From Streptomyces sp. NBC_00425 (lineage in GTDB: Bacteria; Actinomycetota; Actinomycetes; Streptomycetales; Streptomycetaceae), in NCBI RefSeq assembly GCF_036030735.1, contig NZ_CP107928.1:6262001-6326000 (forward strand): a stretch of DNA of 64,000 nt. Reading direction: 5' to 3'. A program made the translations under genes and the position numbers. Of the stretch, positions 52,642-64,000 are shown in pieces (the stretch's first letter is position 1; each line of letters starts with the position of its first letter). The notes beneath the pieces are model-generated. The model saw only the letters and a list, made by a program, of their open reading frames with translations. It was not told the DNA's origin and made no database searches.

Positions 52642-53262
52642 GTGACGAATCTGATGCCCTCCGCCGCCGGCGAGCCTTCCATCGGTGGTGGCCTCGGCGA
52701 CCAGGTATACAACCGGCTGCTCGGCGAGCGGATCATCTTCCTCGGCCAGCCGGTCGACGACGACATCGCCAACAAGATCACCGCACAGTTGCTGCTCCTT
52801 GCCGCCGACCCGGACAAGGACATCTACCTCTACATCAACAGCCCCGGCGGCTCCATCACGGCCGGTATGGCGATCTACGACACCATGCAGTTCATCAAGA
52901 ACGACGTGGTGACCATCGCCATGGGCCTGGCCGCCTCCATGGGCCAGTTCCTGCTCAGCGCGGGCACCCCCGGCAAGCGCTTCGCGCTGCCGAACGCCGA
53001 GATCCTGATCCACCAGCCCTCCGCGGGCCTGGCCGGGTCGGCCTCGGACATCAAGATCCACGCCGAGCGGCTGCTGCACACCAAGAAGCGCATGGCCGAG
53101 CTGACCTCGCAGCACACCGGCCAGACGGTCGAGCAGGTCACCCGCGACTCGGACCGCGACCGCTGGTTCGACGCCTTCGAGGCCAAGGAGTACGGCCTCA
53201 TCGACGACGTCATCCCCACGGCCGCCGGCATGCCGGGCGGCGGCGGTACCGGGGCGGCCTGA
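52642..53262 (+). CDS. clpP1: ATP-dependent Clp protease proteolytic subunit 1
   Basis: This 206-residue serine protease subunit (from GTG 52642; upstream in-frame GTG/ATG codons from 52555 are possible starts) forms the degradation chamber. The catalytic Ser lies in MGLAASMGQ, the His in [10 protein letters not shown], the Asp in [18 protein letters not shown]. The N-terminal loop binds the ClpX/ClpC ATPase. With clpP2 and clpX just downstream it makes the main cytoplasmic protease. A candidate ClgR box lies upstream. Confidence 0.96.
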   Translation: MTNLMPSAAGEPSIGGGLGDQVYNRLLGERIIFLGQPVDDDIANKITAQLLLLAADPDKDIYLYINSPGGSITAGMAIYDTMQFIKNDVVTIAMGLAASMGQFLLSAGTPGKRFALPNAEILIHQPSAGLAGSASDIKIHAERLLHTKKRMAELTSQHTGQTVEQVTRDSDRDRWFDAFEAKEYGLIDDVIPTAAGMPGGGGTGAA

Positions 53263-53495
53263 GCGTCGCCGCTGACGGCGGCAGGGTCGTCCAGGGTGCT
53301 CCCCGGAGCCCCCTGAGTCCCTGACCCCTCCGAGGCTCCAGGAGCCCGCTGAGGCCTCCCGGAGGCCCGGGAAGCCCCACGGGGCCCCCGGGCCACCCGG
53401 AGCCTCCCAGCGGGGCCCGGGGCCCCTCGGAAGCCGTCGGCGCCCCTCTCCAGCCCCTTCAGCCCACCGCCCCAGCCCTCTCTCCAGGAGACACC
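53263..53495. other. Low-complexity spacer between clpP1 and clpP2
   Basis: 233 bases of imperfect CCCGG/GGGCC-type repeats (for example CGGGAAGCCCCACGG), extremely GC-rich, with no gene. It ends in a good ribosome site for clpP2. An intrinsic processing or pausing element is possible. Confidence 0.5.
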
Positions 53496-54176
53496 GTGAA
53501 CGACTTCCCCGGCAGCGGCATCTACGCCCGCACCGAGGCCGAATACACCGGCCCCCGCGCCGAGTCCCGCTACGTCATCCCCCGCTTCGTCGAGCGCACC
53601 TCCCAGGGCATCCGCGAGTACGACCCGTACGCGAAGCTCTTCGAGGAGCGTGTGATCTTCCTCGGCGTGCAGATCGACGACGCCTCCGCCAACGACGTCA
53701 TGGCGCAGCTGCTGTGCCTGGAGTCGATGGACCCGGACCGCGACATCTCCGTCTACATCAACAGCCCCGGCGGCTCCTTCACGGCGCTGACCGCGATCTA
53801 CGACACCATGCAGTTCGTGAAGCCCGACATCCAGACGGTCTGCATGGGCCAGGCGGCCTCCGCCGCCGCGATCCTGCTGGCCGCCGGCACGCCGGGCAAG
53901 CGCATGGCGCTGCCGAACGCGCGCGTGCTGATCCACCAGCCGTACAGCGAGACCGGCCGCGGTCAGGTCTCCGACCTGGAGATCGCGGCCAACGAGATCC
54001 TCCGGATGCGCGGTCAGCTGGAGGACATGCTGGCCAAGCACTCGACCACGCCGATCGAGAAGATCCGCGAGGACATCGAGCGCGACAAGATCCTCACGGC
54101 CGAGGACGCGCTGTCGTACGGCCTGATCGACCAGATCATCTCCACCCGGAAGATGAACAACGACAACCTGCGTTGA
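53496..54176 (+). CDS. clpP2: ATP-dependent Clp protease proteolytic subunit 2
   Basis: This 226-residue paralogue of clpP1 starts at GTG 53496 with CAGGAGA. The catalytic Ser is in [10 protein letters not shown] and the His in [10 protein letters not shown]. The N-terminus carries a longer extension ([20 protein letters not shown]) than clpP1. In Streptomyces ClpP1 and ClpP2 probably form mixed rings. The following 180 bases hold the clpX promoter. Confidence 0.97.
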   Translation: MNDFPGSGIYARTEAEYTGPRAESRYVIPRFVERTSQGIREYDPYAKLFEERVIFLGVQIDDASANDVMAQLLCLESMDPDRDISVYINSPGGSFTALTAIYDTMQFVKPDIQTVCMGQAASAAAILLAAGTPGKRMALPNARVLIHQPYSETGRGQVSDLEIAANEILRMRGQLEDMLAKHSTTPIEKIREDIERDKILTAEDALSYGLIDQIISTRKMNNDNLR

Positions 54177-54358
54177 CGCACGGGGTCGTCCGGTTCGGAC
54201 CCCCCTCGGTACGGTGTGACACGGTCCACGTCGCAGTGAACCGTGCCAAGGGGGGCCCGAACGGGGGGCCAGGCAAGGTACCGTCGGAATAAGGCAGCAC
54301 CAGGAGCCGCTGGATTCGTAAGCGTCCAGTCGTCTCCCAGGCGAAGGGGAAGCACACC

Positions 54359-55648
54359 GTGGCACGCATCGGTGACGGCGGCGATCTGCTCAAGTGCTCG
54401 TTCTGCGGCAAGAGCCAGAAGCAGGTCAAGAAGCTCATCGCAGGGCCCGGTGTGTACATCTGCGACGAGTGCATCGATCTCTGCAACGAGATCATCGAGG
54501 AGGAGCTCGCCGAGACGAGCGAGGTCCGCTGGGAGGAACTCCCCAAGCCTCGCGAGATCTACGAGTTCCTCGAGGGCTACGTGGTGGGCCAGGAGCCCGC
54601 GAAGAAGGCCCTGTCGGTCGCGGTGTACAACCACTACAAGCGCGTCCAGGCCGGCGAGAACGGCGGCGGCCAAGGCCGTGAGGACGCCATCGAGTTGGCG
54701 AAGTCCAACATCCTCCTGCTCGGCCCCACCGGCTCGGGCAAGACGCTCCTCGCGCAGACCCTCGCCCGCATGCTGAACGTCCCGTTCGCCATCGCCGACG
54801 CGACGGCGCTGACCGAGGCGGGATACGTCGGCGAGGACGTCGAGAACATCCTGCTCAAGCTGATCCAGGCGGCCGACTACGACGTCAAGAAGGCCGAGAC
54901 CGGGATCATCTACATCGACGAGATCGACAAGGTCGCGCGCAAGAGTGAAAACCCCTCCATCACGCGCGACGTGTCAGGCGAGGGCGTGCAGCAGGCGCTG
55001 CTGAAGATCCTGGAGGGCACCACCGCCTCGGTGCCGCCGCAGGGCGGCCGCAAGCACCCGCACCAGGAGTTCATCCAGATCGACACCACGAACGTGCTGT
55101 TCATCGTGGGCGGCGCGTTCTCGGGCCTGGAGAAGATCATCGAGACCCGGGCCGGCGCCAAGGGCATCGGCTTCGGCGCGACGATCCGCTCCAAGCGCGA
55201 GCTGGAGTCCAAGGACCAGTTCGAGGCCGTCATGCCCGAGGACCTGGTCAAGTTCGGCATGATCCCGGAGTTCATCGGCCGTCTGCCCGTGATCACCTCG
55301 GTCCACAACCTGGACCGTGAGGCGCTCCTGCAGATCCTGATCGAGCCGCGCAACGCCCTGGTGAAGCAGTACCAGCGGCTCTTCGAACTGGACGGCGTGG
55401 AGCTGGACTTCGAGCGCGAGGCGCTGGAGGCCATCGCCGACCAGGCCATCCTGCGCCAGACGGGCGCCCGCGGCCTGCGCGCCATCATGGAGGAAGTCCT
55501 CCAGGCGGTCATGTACGAGGTGCCGTCCCGCAAGGACGTGGCCCGCGTGGTCATCACGGCGGACGTCGTCCTCTCCAACGTCAACCCGACCCTGATCCCG
55601 CGGGACGCCCGCGGCGGCCGCGGCCCGGGCGAGCAGAAGACCGCCTGA
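54359..55648 (+). CDS. clpX: ATP-dependent Clp protease ATP-binding subunit ClpX
   Basis: This 429-residue AAA+ unfoldase starts at GTG 54359. The N-terminal zinc-binding domain is KCSFCGKSQ to CDECIDLC. It carries Walker [13 protein letters not shown], pore loop [16 protein letters not shown], Walker [15 protein letters not shown], and the arginine-finger region [19 protein letters not shown]. The IGF loop for docking to ClpP is at KGIGFGATI. It has its own upstream region of 180 bases, so it can be expressed apart from clpP. Confidence 0.98.
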   Translation: MARIGDGGDLLKCSFCGKSQKQVKKLIAGPGVYICDECIDLCNEIIEEELAETSEVRWEELPKPREIYEFLEGYVVGQEPAKKALSVAVYNHYKRVQAGENGGGQGREDAIELAKSNILLLGPTGSGKTLLAQTLARMLNVPFAIADATALTEAGYVGEDVENILLKLIQAADYDVKKAETGIIYIDEIDKVARKSENPSITRDVSGEGVQQALLKILEGTTASVPPQGGRKHPHQEFIQIDTTNVLFIVGGAFSGLEKIIETRAGAKGIGFGATIRSKRELESKDQFEAVMPEDLVKFGMIPEFIGRLPVITSVHNLDREALLQILIEPRNALVKQYQRLFELDGVELDFEREALEAIADQAILRQTGARGLRAIMEEVLQAVMYEVPSRKDVARVVITADVVLSNVNPTLIPRDARGGRGPGEQKTA

Positions 55649-55662
55649 TCCGCACCTGCACG

Positions 55663-55700
55663 ACGGAGGGGCCCCGGTCGACCGACCGGGGCCCCTCCGT
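55663..55700. terminator. Bidirectional terminator after clpX
   Basis: Perfect 16-bp stem ACGGAGGGGCCCCGGT / ACCGGGGCCCCTCCGT with a 6-base loop, followed by CTGTTCCGTCTG. Confidence 0.93.
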
Positions 55701-55733
55701 CTGTTCCGTCTGTCGGAGCGGTGCTCCGGGTTG

Positions 55734-56747
55734 TCAGGCCTTGACGCGGACCTGGTCGCGCAGCTTCGTGGTGATGTCGATCGCCACGTCCTTGGTGATG
55801 CTCTTGGTGTTGTCGCCCGGGGACACCATGGCGATCGTGCTGTAGTCGGCCCAGACGCAGAACCAGTCGGTCGACTCCTTCTTGGTCAGCGAGTTGGTGC
55901 TCTTCAGCGACTGGCACTTCATGACCGCGCCGTCGATGTCGGCCTCCTCGGGCTGACCGATCAGCTCGGTCTTGCCCTGGGTGCTGCTCGACGAACCGGA
56001 GGAGTTGCTGCTCTGCAGTTCCTTCTGGATGACGGCGAAGTAGGTGTCGAGCGACGACTGGGGGTTCGCGATCTTGCCGTAGCCGCCCAGCATCGAGAAC
56101 CCCCTGGCCGTCAGGAGCTCGGCCTGGCTCGGCAGGTCGGCGGGGTCGGGGTTCTGCGGGTCGTAGTCGCCGAAGTCGGCCGTCGACCACTGCCCGATGA
56201 CGGCCTTGCCGTCCTTGACGCCGCTGGCCGTCAGGTACTTGGCGGTGTCCGCGCCGGTGCTCTCGCCGCCCTTGCCGACCCGCTTGTAGTCGGTGAGCGC
56301 GGTCGCCGGGGTGTCCAGTTTGTGTGGGCCGTCGTCCTTCAGGCCGCCGGCGCCGCCGCCTCCGCCGATCACGAAGTAGGCGCCGACGCCGATCGCCGCC
56401 ACGACCGCGACCGCGCCGATGATCAGGCCCGTCTTCTTGCCGCCGCCGCCCGGCGGCGGGGGCTGCGGGACGCCGTAGGGAGGCTGGCCGTAGGGCGGCT
56501 GCTGGCCGTAGGGAGGGGTCGGCGGCTGGCCGTACGCCGGCTGCTGGCCGTAGGGCGGGGTCTGCGGGGGGACGCCCTGTGGGGGCTGGGCGGGATAGCC
56601 GTAGCCGGGCTGCGGAGCGGGGGGCTGCTGAGGGTGGCCGTAGCCGGGCTGGGGCGCCTGCGGCGGTTGGCCGTACGGACCGGGCTGTCCGTACGGTCCG
56701 GGCTGCTGGGGCTGCCCGCCGTACGGGCCCGGCTGGTTGTGACTCAT
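55734..56747 (-). CDS. Single-span membrane protein with Pro/Gln/Tyr-rich N-terminus
   Basis: The product has 337 residues. The first 100 are low complexity ([20 protein letters not shown]), cytoplasmic, of the kind found in many actinobacterial membrane proteins. A membrane helix ([20 protein letters not shown]) is followed by an outside domain with two Cys (AVMKCQSLK and [20 protein letters not shown]) and a Ser-rich loop ([11 protein letters not shown]). No family is recognised. It is divergent from valS. Confidence 0.8.
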   Translation of the reverse strand: MSHNQPGPYGGQPQQPGPYGQPGPYGQPPQAPQPGYGHPQQPPAPQPGYGYPAQPPQGVPPQTPPYGQQPAYGQPPTPPYGQQPPYGQPPYGVPQPPPPGGGGKKTGLIIGAVAVVAAIGVGAYFVIGGGGGAGGLKDDGPHKLDTPATALTDYKRVGKGGESTGADTAKYLTASGVKDGKAVIGQWSTADFGDYDPQNPDPADLPSQAELLTARGFSMLGGYGKIANPQSSLDTYFAVIQKELQSSNSSGSSSSTQGKTELIGQPEEADIDGAVMKCQSLKSTNSLTKKESTDWFCVWADYSTIAMVSPGDNTKSITKDVAIDITTKLRDQVRVKA

Positions 56748-56871
56748 TCCTGGGTTCCCCTCCAGATACTTATGTGATTTTCACATCCTGGCTCAAAGTA
56801 GATGCCTGCAAGGCGGCGGGGGCCCCACCGTTACACGGCAAACACGTTTCGGAACGGCCCCGTGACACCCC

Positions 56872-56877
56872 TAAACT
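56872..56877 (+). promoter_or_regulatory. -10 element of the leaderless valS promoter
   Basis: TAAACT-GGGCCC-GTG: 6 bases to the GTG start at 56884, with no ribosome site. A TTCGGA hexamer stands about 18 bases upstream. The same TAnACTGGGCCCGTG layout precedes folC. Confidence 0.6.
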
Positions 56878-56883
56878 GGGCCC

Positions 56884-59535
<2,652 letters not shown>

Positions 59536-59547
59536 GACACCGCATCG

Positions 59548-59590
59548 GGCGAAGGCCCCCGGGACCGGCACGGTTCCGGGGGCCTTCGCC
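59548..59590 (+). terminator. Terminator after valS
   Basis: Perfect 15-bp stem GGCGAAGGCCCCCGG / CCGGGGGCCTTCGCC with a 13-base loop. Confidence 0.9.
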
Positions 59591-59622
59591 CACCTCCGCC
59601 CACCTCTGTCACCGCCCGTCCG

Positions 59623-59628
59623 TAGACT
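59623..59628 (+). promoter_or_regulatory. -10 element of the leaderless folC promoter
   Basis: TAGACT-GGGCCC-GTG: 6 bases to the GTG at 59635. No clear -35. Nearly identical to the valS start region. Confidence 0.6.
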
Positions 59629-59634
59629 GGGCCC

Positions 59635-61167
59635 GTGAGCGAGCTCCCCCCGAACGGCAACCCAGACGACCTGCCCGCCCCCTTCGAGCCCCTCGATCCC
59701 TTCGACGAGATCATCGCCGAGGAGACCGACCGTGACCCCGACCTCGCGGTGATCGAAGCCGGCAGCCGCACCCTGCGCACCCAGGGCGGCGCGCCGCAGT
59801 CCGACACGCCCGCGCGCCCCACGGACCCGGAGGTCGACAAGGCCCTGCGCGAGGTCGAGGCCGAGCTGGCCACCCGCTGGGGCGAGACCAAGCTGGAGCC
59901 CTCCGTCGACCGCATCGCCGCGCTGATGGACGTGCTGGGGGAGCCGCAGCGCTCGTACCCCTCGATCCACATCACCGGCACCAACGGCAAGACGTCGACC
60001 GCACGCATGATCGAGGCGCTGCTCGGCGCCTTCGAACTGCGCACCGGCCGTTACACGAGCCCCCACGTCCAGTCGATCACCGAGCGGATCAGCCTGGACG
60101 GCGCCCCCCTCTCCGCCGAGCGGTTCATCGAGACGTACGACGACGTCAAGGCGTACGTCGAGATGGTCGACGGCATGCAGGAGTACCGGCTGTCGTTCTT
60201 CGAGGTGCTGACCGGCATGGCCTACGCGGCCTTCGCCGACGCGCCCGTCGACGTCGCCGTGGTGGAGGTCGGCATGGGCGGCTCGTGGGACGCCACGAAC
60301 GTGATCGACGGCGACGTGGCCGTCGTCACGCCCATCGATCTCGACCACACCGACCGACTCGGCGAGACGCCCGGGGCGATCGCCGCCGAGAAGGGCGGGA
60401 TCATCAAGCAGGACGCCACGGTCATCCTCGCCCAGCAGCCCGTCGACGCGGCGCAGGTGCTGCTGAGGAAGGCCGTCGAGGTCGACGCCACGGTCGCCCG
60501 GGAAGGGCTGGAGTTCGGGGTCGTCGCCCGCCAGGTCGCCGTCGGCGGACAGCTCGTCACCCTGCGCGGCCTCGGCGGCGAGTACCCCGAGGTGTACCTG
60601 CCGCTGCACGGCCCCTACCAGGCGCACAACGCGGCCGTCGCGCTCGCCGCCGTCGAGGCGTTCTTCGGCGTCGGCTCCCAGCGGCCCGAACCGCTCGACA
60701 TCGACACCGTGCGCAAGGCGTTCGCGGCGGTGTCCTCGCCGGGCCGCCTCGAGGTCGTCCGGCGCTCCCCGACCGTCGTGCTGGAGGCCGCGCACAACCC
60801 GGCCGGCGCCCGCGCCACCGCCGAGGCCGTCGGCGAGGCCTTCGACTTCTCCCGACTGATCGGCGTGGTCGGGGCCAGCGCGGACAAGAACGTCCGGGGA
60901 CTCCTCGAGGCCTTCGAGCCGATCTTCGCCGAGGTCGTGGTCACCCAGAACACGAGCCATCGCGCGATGGACGCCGACGAGCTCGCCGCGATCGCCGTCG
61001 AGGTGTTCGGCGACGACCGCGTCCAGGTCGAGCCCCGGCTGCCGGACGCCCTCGAGGCGGCCATCACGCTCGCCGAGGAAGAGGGCGAGTTCGCCGGCGG
61101 GGGCGTGCTCGTCACCGGTTCCGTCATCACTGTCGGCGAGGCCCGACTGCTCCTCGGGAAGGGCTGA
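59635..61167 (+). CDS. folC: Folylpolyglutamate synthase / dihydrofolate synthase
   Basis: This 510-residue Mur-ligase-like enzyme adds glutamate to folates. The ATP loop is HITGTNGKTSTARMIEALL, with GRYTSPHVQSITERISLDG after it. VVEVGMGGSWDATNVIDGDV and the Lys carbamylation region are intact. VLEAAHNPAGARATAEAVGE belongs to the C-terminal Rossmann domain. The first 60 residues are acidic and extra relative to E. coli FolC, but common in Streptomyces. The stop is 7 bases before the DUF4233 gene, so they are co-transcribed. Confidence 0.97.
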   Translation: MSELPPNGNPDDLPAPFEPLDPFDEIIAEETDRDPDLAVIEAGSRTLRTQGGAPQSDTPARPTDPEVDKALREVEAELATRWGETKLEPSVDRIAALMDVLGEPQRSYPSIHITGTNGKTSTARMIEALLGAFELRTGRYTSPHVQSITERISLDGAPLSAERFIETYDDVKAYVEMVDGMQEYRLSFFEVLTGMAYAAFADAPVDVAVVEVGMGGSWDATNVIDGDVAVVTPIDLDHTDRLGETPGAIAAEKGGIIKQDATVILAQQPVDAAQVLLRKAVEVDATVAREGLEFGVVARQVAVGGQLVTLRGLGGEYPEVYLPLHGPYQAHNAAVALAAVEAFFGVGSQRPEPLDIDTVRKAFAAVSSPGRLEVVRRSPTVVLEAAHNPAGARATAEAVGEAFDFSRLIGVVGASADKNVRGLLEAFEPIFAEVVVTQNTSHRAMDADELAAIAVEVFGDDRVQVEPRLPDALEAAITLAEEEGEFAGGGVLVTGSVITVGEARLLLGKG

Positions 61168-61174
61168 GGACACC

Positions 61175-61540
61175 ATGCGCACTCTCTGTTCCTCGACCCT
61201 GATCGGCGAGTTCTTCGTCATCGGCTTCGCCGGCCTGGTCGCCATGAAGGACGCCGACCTGTCCACGTCCACGGTGTGGACGGTCTGCGGCGTCGCCATG
61301 CTCCTCAGCGTGCTGCTGTGCGGCGTGGTCACCCGGCCCGGGGGCGTCGCCCTCGGCTGGGCGCTGCAGATCGCTCTCGTCGCCTCCGGGTTCTTCGTCC
61401 CGATCATGTTCTTCATGGGAGTGCTCTTCGGCGCGCTGTGGTGGGCTTCGGTGCACTACGGCAGGAAGGTCGACGAGGCGAAGGCGCGCTTCGCCGCGCA
61501 GGCCGCAGGCCCCTCCCCGGACCCTGCTGACGCTGTGTGA
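61175..61540 (+). CDS. DUF4233 membrane protein
   Basis: This 121-residue protein starts MRTLCSSTLIGEFFVIGFAG. Four hydrophobic helices (VWTVCGVAMLLSVLLCGVVT, LQIALVASGFFVPIMFFMGV) end in a basic/acidic tail. The family is a conserved actinobacterial one that is regularly placed between folC and ndk. Function unknown; the gene order hints at a link to folate or nucleotide metabolism, but that is inference only. Confidence 0.9.
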   Translation: MRTLCSSTLIGEFFVIGFAGLVAMKDADLSTSTVWTVCGVAMLLSVLLCGVVTRPGGVALGWALQIALVASGFFVPIMFFMGVLFGALWWASVHYGRKVDEAKARFAAQAAGPSPDPADAV

Positions 61541-61646
61541 CAAACGCCGGGACACGCCCTGTAACCTCATCCCACCGCACCCGCCGGCGCCGCCACCCGG
61601 CGCCGGAGCATCGGCACAGCACACCGGTAGTAGAAGGAGTTCCCTC

Positions 61647-62060
61647 GTGAGCCAGCGCACCCTCGTCCTGCTCAAGCCCGACGCCGTCCGTCGTGGCCTG
61701 ACCGGCGAGATCATCAGCCGTATCGAGCGCAAGGCCGGCTGGCGGATCACGGCGCTGGAGCTGCGCACCCTGGACCAGGACACGCTGGAGCAGCACTACG
61801 GCGAGCACAAGGGCAAGCCCTTCTACGAGCCGCTGGTGCAGTTCATGGCCTCCGGCCCGGTCGTCGCGCTGATCGTCGAGGGCGATCGGGTCATCGAGGG
61901 CGTGCGCGCGCTGGCCGGCCCGACCGACCCGATCGCCGCCGCGCCCGGCTCCATCCGCGGCGACTACGGTGTGATCGTCCGCGAGAACCTGATCCACGCG
62001 TCCGACTCCGAGGAGTCGGCCGAGCGCGAGGTGAAGATCTTCTTCCCCGGTCGCGCCTGA
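61647..62060 (+). CDS. ndk: Nucleoside diphosphate kinase
   Basis: This 137-residue enzyme balances NTP and NDP pools. It opens QRTLVLLKPDAVRRGLTGEI and has the catalytic His in ENLIHASDSEESAEREV. GTG 61647 has AGAAGGAG upstream. It has its own short upstream region of 106 bases, with GTAACCTCAT near 61560 as possible promoter remnants. Confidence 0.97.
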   Translation: MSQRTLVLLKPDAVRRGLTGEIISRIERKAGWRITALELRTLDQDTLEQHYGEHKGKPFYEPLVQFMASGPVVALIVEGDRVIEGVRALAGPTDPIAAAPGSIRGDYGVIVRENLIHASDSEESAEREVKIFFPGRA

Positions 62061-62291
62061 TCCGGAGGGCTTTCGCAGCGATTGAACGGGCGATCGAGGG
62101 AACGTGAGCCCCCGAACGCCCGTCTCCGGAAGCGAACCCACACAGCATCTGCAAACAATGGCGGAGACCGCTCCGCAGTGTTCGTGCAGGCGCGTTTACG
62201 ATGGAAGCCTTCACGTCACAGCACCCACCTCGCCGACCTGAAAAGCCCTCAAAGCTCATGGAAGGCCAGTCGAATCCTGATGGGGAACTCA

Positions 62292-63311
62292 ATGTCGTTC
62301 ATCGGCCGTGACATGGCTGTCGACCTCGGGACCGCCAACACGCTGGTGTACGTCAGGGGTCGCGGGATCGTACTCAACGAGCCGTCCGTCGTCGCGATCA
62401 ACACCAACACCGGTGGCATCCTCGCGGTCGGCGCCGAAGCGAAGAAGATGATCGGGCGCACGCCGGGCAACATCGTCGCCGTGCGTCCGCTGAAGGACGG
62501 CGTGATCGCCGACTTCGAGATCACCGAGCGGATGCTCCGTTACTTCATCCTGAAGATCCACAAGCGGCGGTATCTGGCTCGGCCGCGGGTCGTCGTCTGC
62601 GTGCCCTCGGGCATCACGGGCGTCGAGCGCCGTGCCGTCATCGAGGCGTCGACCCAGGCCGGCGCCCGCCAGGTGCACATCATCGAGGAGCCCATGGCCG
62701 CGGCCATCGGTTCCGGCCTGCCGGTCCACGAGGCCACGGGCAACATGGTGGTGGACATCGGCGGCGGCACGACGGAGGTCGCGGTCATCTCGCTCGGCGG
62801 CATCGTCACCGCCCAGTCCATCCGCGTCGCGGGTGACGAGCTGGACAGCTCGATCATCCAGCACATCAAGAAGGAGTACTCGCTCCTCCTCGGTGAGCGG
62901 ACGGCTGAGCAGATCAAGATCACGATCGGTTCCGCCTACGACCTCGACGACGACCAGCACACCGAAATCCGCGGCCGTGACCTCGTGTCCGGGCTGCCCA
63001 AGACCGTCGTCATCTCGGCCGCCGAGGTGCGCAAGGCGATCGAGGAACCGGTCAACGCGATCGTCGACGCCGTGAAGACCACCCTCGACAAGTGTCCGCC
63101 GGAGCTGTCCGGCGACATCATGGACCGCGGAATCGTTCTGACCGGCGGCGGAGCCCTGCTGCGCGGGCTGGACGAGCGGCTGCGCCGGGAGACCGGCATG
63201 CCCATCCACATCGCGGAGGACCCGCTGGACAGCGTGGCGCTCGGCTCCGGCAAGTGCGTCGAGGAGTTCGAGGCGCTCCAGCAGGTCCTGGACGCCGCGC
63301 CGCGCAGATGA
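62292..63311 (+). CDS. mreB: Rod shape-determining protein MreB
   Basis: This 339-residue actin-like protein (ATG 62292 with GGGGA 7 bases upstream; an in-frame ATG at 62280 would add MGNS) opens [20 protein letters not shown]. The ATP site has [27 protein letters not shown] and [15 protein letters not shown]. In Streptomyces it is needed for the spore wall rather than for tip growth. A possible -10 TACGAT lies at 62197. The 200 bases after it hold a hairpin before mreC. Confidence 0.97.
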   Translation: MSFIGRDMAVDLGTANTLVYVRGRGIVLNEPSVVAINTNTGGILAVGAEAKKMIGRTPGNIVAVRPLKDGVIADFEITERMLRYFILKIHKRRYLARPRVVVCVPSGITGVERRAVIEASTQAGARQVHIIEEPMAAAIGSGLPVHEATGNMVVDIGGGTTEVAVISLGGIVTAQSIRVAGDELDSSIIQHIKKEYSLLLGERTAEQIKITIGSAYDLDDDQHTEIRGRDLVSGLPKTVVISAAEVRKAIEEPVNAIVDAVKTTLDKCPPELSGDIMDRGIVLTGGGALLRGLDERLRRETGMPIHIAEDPLDSVALGSGKCVEEFEALQQVLDAAPRR

Positions 63312-63326
63312 CGTAACGCTTCGATT

Positions 63327-63360
63327 CCGCCGTACGGGATGATCTCCTCTCGTGCGGCGG
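63327..63360. terminator. Inverted repeat between mreB and mreC
   Basis: CCGCCGTACG / CGTGCGGCGG (10-bp arms with one G-U wobble, 14-base loop). It may be an attenuator that lowers mreC expression. Confidence 0.5.
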
Positions 63361-63514
63361 ATCGTTGATCCAGAGGCATAAGCTCCGACAAAAGCGCCCT
63401 TGGCCATCCTGGCCCGGGGCTGCCCGACTTAACCATTCCGATTCCCGGAACCCGACACCTGCTTCCTGATTCCTGTTCTTGGTTTTTTCTCGAGGAAGGG
63501 CACGGCCGCCGCAC

Positions 63515-64000
63515 GTGAGGGACACACGAGAGAGCCGGCTGCTCCTGGTGCTGCTGATCGCCGTCGCGTTCGCGCTGATCACGGTGGACATCCGCGGCGG
63601 GGAGGACTCCCCGGTCGACGGTGCCCGGCAGGCCGCGGCCGCGGCCTTCGGCCCGATCGAGGACGGCGTGGCGTCGGCGGTGGACCCCGTCGGCAACGCC
63701 GTCTCCGCCGTCCGCGACTCCGGTGAACGGCACGACCGGCTCACCGATCTGGAGCAGGAGAACGCGGCTCTCAAGGCGAAGCTCGGCAGCGACGACCGCA
63801 ACCGCAGCCGACTGGCGCAGCTCGACAAGACGCTGAAGATCGCCGGCGCCGGCCAGTACGGCATCAAGGGCGCGGAGGTCATCGCGATAGGAGCGGCCCA
63901 GGGCTTCTCCTGGACCATCACCATCGACATCGGCGCGCGGGACGGCGTCAAGCGCGACATGACGGTCCTCAACGGGGACGGGCTGGTCGGGCGGGTCACC
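63515..64000 (+). CDS. mreC: Rod shape-determining protein MreC, partial
   Basis: The first 162 codons are present; the gene runs off the right edge. From GTG 63515: a membrane anchor (RLLLVLLIAVAFALITVDIR), then a coiled coil (HDRLTDLEQENAALKAKLGS) and the start of the beta-domain (AEVIAIGAAQGFSWTITIDI, then GARDGVKRDMTVLNGDGLVG). It links the MreB cytoskeleton to wall synthases. An AGGAAGG site lies 15 bases upstream, farther than usual, so an internal start is possible. Confidence 0.95.
   Translation, partial: MRDTRESRLLLVLLIAVAFALITVDIRGGEDSPVDGARQAAAAAFGPIEDGVASAVDPVGNAVSAVRDSGERHDRLTDLEQENAALKAKLGSDDRNRSRLAQLDKTLKIAGAGQYGIKGAEVIAIGAAQGFSWTITIDIGARDGVKRDMTVLNGDGLVGRVT

Noticed and set aside
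56780..56883. T-box leader for valS
   Set aside because: The start codon lies 6 bases after a -10 element, so there is no leader RNA to hold a T-box.

Overview
The window is about 72-73% G+C by eye, with strong third-position G/C codon use, many GTG starts, long GC-rich hairpin terminators and several leaderless promoters. Gene content and order match the core chromosome of a Streptomyces close to the S. coelicolor SCO2610-SCO2662 interval, read in reverse. Nothing looks like a prophage, plasmid, insertion sequence, CRISPR array or large biosynthetic cluster.

Region 1 (1-6300, minus strand) is a sugar uptake operon that I identify as csnR-csnE-csnF-csnG-csnH-csnK, a chitosan-oligosaccharide (glucosamine) system. 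It has a ROK-family regulator with a perfect TAGGAAA/TTTCCTA operator, a lipoprotein binding protein, two permeases, a GH4 hydrolase and a BadF-type kinase cut by the window edge. Region 2 (6300-14440) holds an MscS channel, an HNH endonuclease, a decayed ECF sigma/membrane gene pair, a small ORF with LTSEPPL repeats, malQ, a small membrane protein and a large protein of unknown function. Region 3 (14450-31710) has a divergent MarR/EamA pair with a long perfect palindrome and two leaderless promoters, two aminopeptidase N paralogues 12 kb apart, a MazEF-type pair, asd, an ECF sigma factor with a membrane partner, a large secreted subtilisin-like protease, a Nudix hydrolase, a possible AbiEi/PD-(D/E)XK-like protein and a DsbA-like oxidoreductase with a CPWA site.

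Region 4 (31700-39120) begins with sodF, which carries a Nur box. It continues with a sulfonate assimilation operon (binding protein, permease, ATPase, flavin monooxygenase, TauD-type dioxygenase). Upstream of that operon lie two tiny leader-peptide ORFs and a GC hairpin that together look like a cysteine-responsive attenuator. A bioY gene follows. Region 5 (39130-50340) has an LPXTG surface protein divergent from a receptor Ser/Thr kinase, an amino-acid permease, rpiB, a Nei-type glycosylase, an Eis-like acetyltransferase, a SpoIIE-type phosphatase, an HD-domain protein, an acyltransferase and a small membrane protein.

Region 6 (50430-64000) is conserved housekeeping: tRNA-Gly(TCC), tRNA-Pro(TGG), tig, clpP1, clpP2, clpX, a Pro/Gln/Tyr-rich membrane protein, valS, folC, a DUF4233 protein, ndk, mreB and the start of mreC. 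Protein folding and proteolysis (tig-clpP1-clpP2-clpX), translation/folate/nucleotide genes (valS-folC-ndk) and cell shape genes (mreBC) follow one another on the plus strand. They are separated by strong hairpins, and valS and folC each have their own leaderless promoter. The best candidates for something under-described are the two-part cysteine leader upstream of the sulfonate operon, the operator/leaderless promoter design at 14990-15097, and the decayed sigma region at 8561-9464.
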